Positions 18,062 through 19,252 of a stretch of DNA of 19,252 nucleotides are shown one piece after another (positions within the stretch are counted from its first letter, which is position 1; the number at the start of each line of letters is the position of its first letter). This stretch comes from Conidiobolus incongruus B7586 (lineage: Eukaryota > Entomophthoromycota > Entomophthoromycetes > Entomophthorales > Conidiobolaceae). The notes below the pieces were generated by a model. The model saw nothing but the letters and a program-made list of their open reading frames with translations. It was not told the origin of the DNA and ran no database searches. The stretch covers positions 1 through 19,252 of the forward strand of contig JNEM01016341.1 in the NCBI GenBank assembly GCA_000697335.1. The letters are read 5' to 3'. The position numbers and the translations under genes are program-made.

Positions 18062-19252
18062 TTGTTATCTAATTTTTTTAAACAAAAAATATTTTAAATC
18101 ACCACATTTGAAATTTTTTAATTTTCTATTAAGAATTTGATTTTTAAATAATAATATTCTTTTAATATTGGATATGAATAACTATTATAAATCTTTAGAT
18201 TATATATATATATATATCTATTTTAAATAGTTTATCAAAATTAGTAGATTCAAGTTTAAATTTTTTTATTATCAAATTATATCTTAATATAATAGATCAC
18301 ACTTTAATATTCTAGCTATTATTACCTTGATTTTCATTAATAGATCTTACTATTTTAATTTATACATAATTTTTATCTATTATTTTTAAGACGTTATTTT
18401 CTTTTTTCCATTTTTTAAATAAAATATTGTTATGAATACAATTATTTCAAAATTATGTTGGTTAAATTTTTTAATACTCATATATTTTTGTATTATTATT
18501 AAAATTTTAAATTATTAATTGATTTTGGGGGGATATGTAATAATAATTTATATTGATAAAAACTGTAATTATTATTTTTGAAAACATTGTAAATTTGATT
18601 ATTATAAATCAATAAACTTCTAATTAAAAACTTATATTTATTTTTCAATACTTTATTGCAAATAATATATAATAATTTTAAATATTTATTAAATCTTTAT
18701 TGATAATTTATTAATATTTAATAATAGATTATATTAATAATATTTGAAACTATCTTAATTTAATAAAGTAATATTTTATTATTAAATATAAAATTATATT
18801 ACCACAGAATTAAAAATATGGGAAATTTTTTTAATTTCTGATTTTTCAAATATATTATTAGTTTTAAATTAATAAATATTTAAAAAACAAATAAGAAAAT
18901 AAATAGTTTTAGATTATATATATATATATATATTTATATATAATAGCTTTTTATCAAAAAATTAACTTTTTAAAATTAGTTATTTAATTTAATTATAATT
19001 AAACTAATAATCATTAAATGTTTTTTATTTTAGTATCTATAAAACTTAAATATATATTTTTTAAAATTATTTAAAATTTACAAGTAATTTTCAATAATAA
19101 AGTATTATTTCAATCAACTATTTATTGTTAGATAAATTATTTTAAAATTAAGAAATTATTTAAAATCTATTAAAATCAAAAAGAATAATTTTAATTATTA
19201 TTTTTTTAATTATTAATAAAGTTAAAAAATATATTAAATAATACCTTTTTAT
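18062..19252. other. AT-rich stretch after delta-COP, empty
   Basis: It begins with the delta-COP 3' UTR. Two short (TA)n tracts lie near 18200-18217 and 18914-18931. Every frame is heavily stopped, and no gene, RNA fold or ordered repeat was recognised up to the window's end. Confidence 0.6.

Noticed and set aside
1-19252. CRISPR array, defence island, integrated virus or intact transposon
   Set aside because: No regularly spaced repeats, no terminal repeats around a coding body, and no transposase, integrase or capsid-like protein were seen. The genes present are eukaryotic housekeeping genes.

Overview
The window is eukaryotic nuclear DNA, very AT-rich between genes, with compact genes, the standard stop codons and short GT-AG introns (mostly 53-58 nt, donors GTAAG/GTAAA). 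The cofilin sequence and the Nrp1-like RNA-binding protein look fungal, and the AT-rich gaps with GC-richer highly expressed genes would suit an early-diverging (zygomycete-grade, for example Conidiobolus-like) fungus. That placement is an inference from memory of family sequences, not a search result.

Layout, left to right. The 3' part of the ribosomal protein eS24 gene (+, one intron) opens the window. A divergent TspO/MBR-family membrane protein (+) and the KEOPS kinase/ATPase Bud32 (+, intronless) follow. A tRNA-Phe(GAA) gene lies on the minus strand at 5718-5790, then the Elongator catalytic subunit Elp3 (+, one intron). A degenerate tRNA-Phe relic sits at 8675-8747, then ADF/cofilin (-). 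A 2.8-kb gap holds only two short open frames of unknown status. An Nrp1-like RNA-binding protein (-) follows, with an exonuclease-like N-terminus, an RRM, an RS stretch and four RanBP2 zinc fingers. The last gene is coatomer delta (+), reconstructed here from six exons. The final 1.2 kb is AT-rich and empty.

Most genes serve core information and trafficking functions: translation (eS24, tRNA-Phe), tRNA anticodon-loop modification (Bud32 for t6A37, Elp3 for cm5U34-type changes), RNA binding, actin turnover and COPI coats. Bud32, a tRNA gene and Elp3 lie within about 4.5 kb, but nothing shows co-regulation. I find no defence system, no integrated virus and no intact transposon.

The most useful observations concern gene structure. 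(1) Delta-COP starts with an exon that is only the ATG, followed by an intron with two competing acceptors. (2) Elp3 has a 54-nt, stop-free, in-frame intron that would insert 18 residues into the acetyltransferase domain if retained. (3) The Nrp1-like gene almost certainly begins upstream of its first in-frame ATG. (4) The tRNA-Phe has a weak acceptor stem, and its relic carries a paired T-stem substitution.
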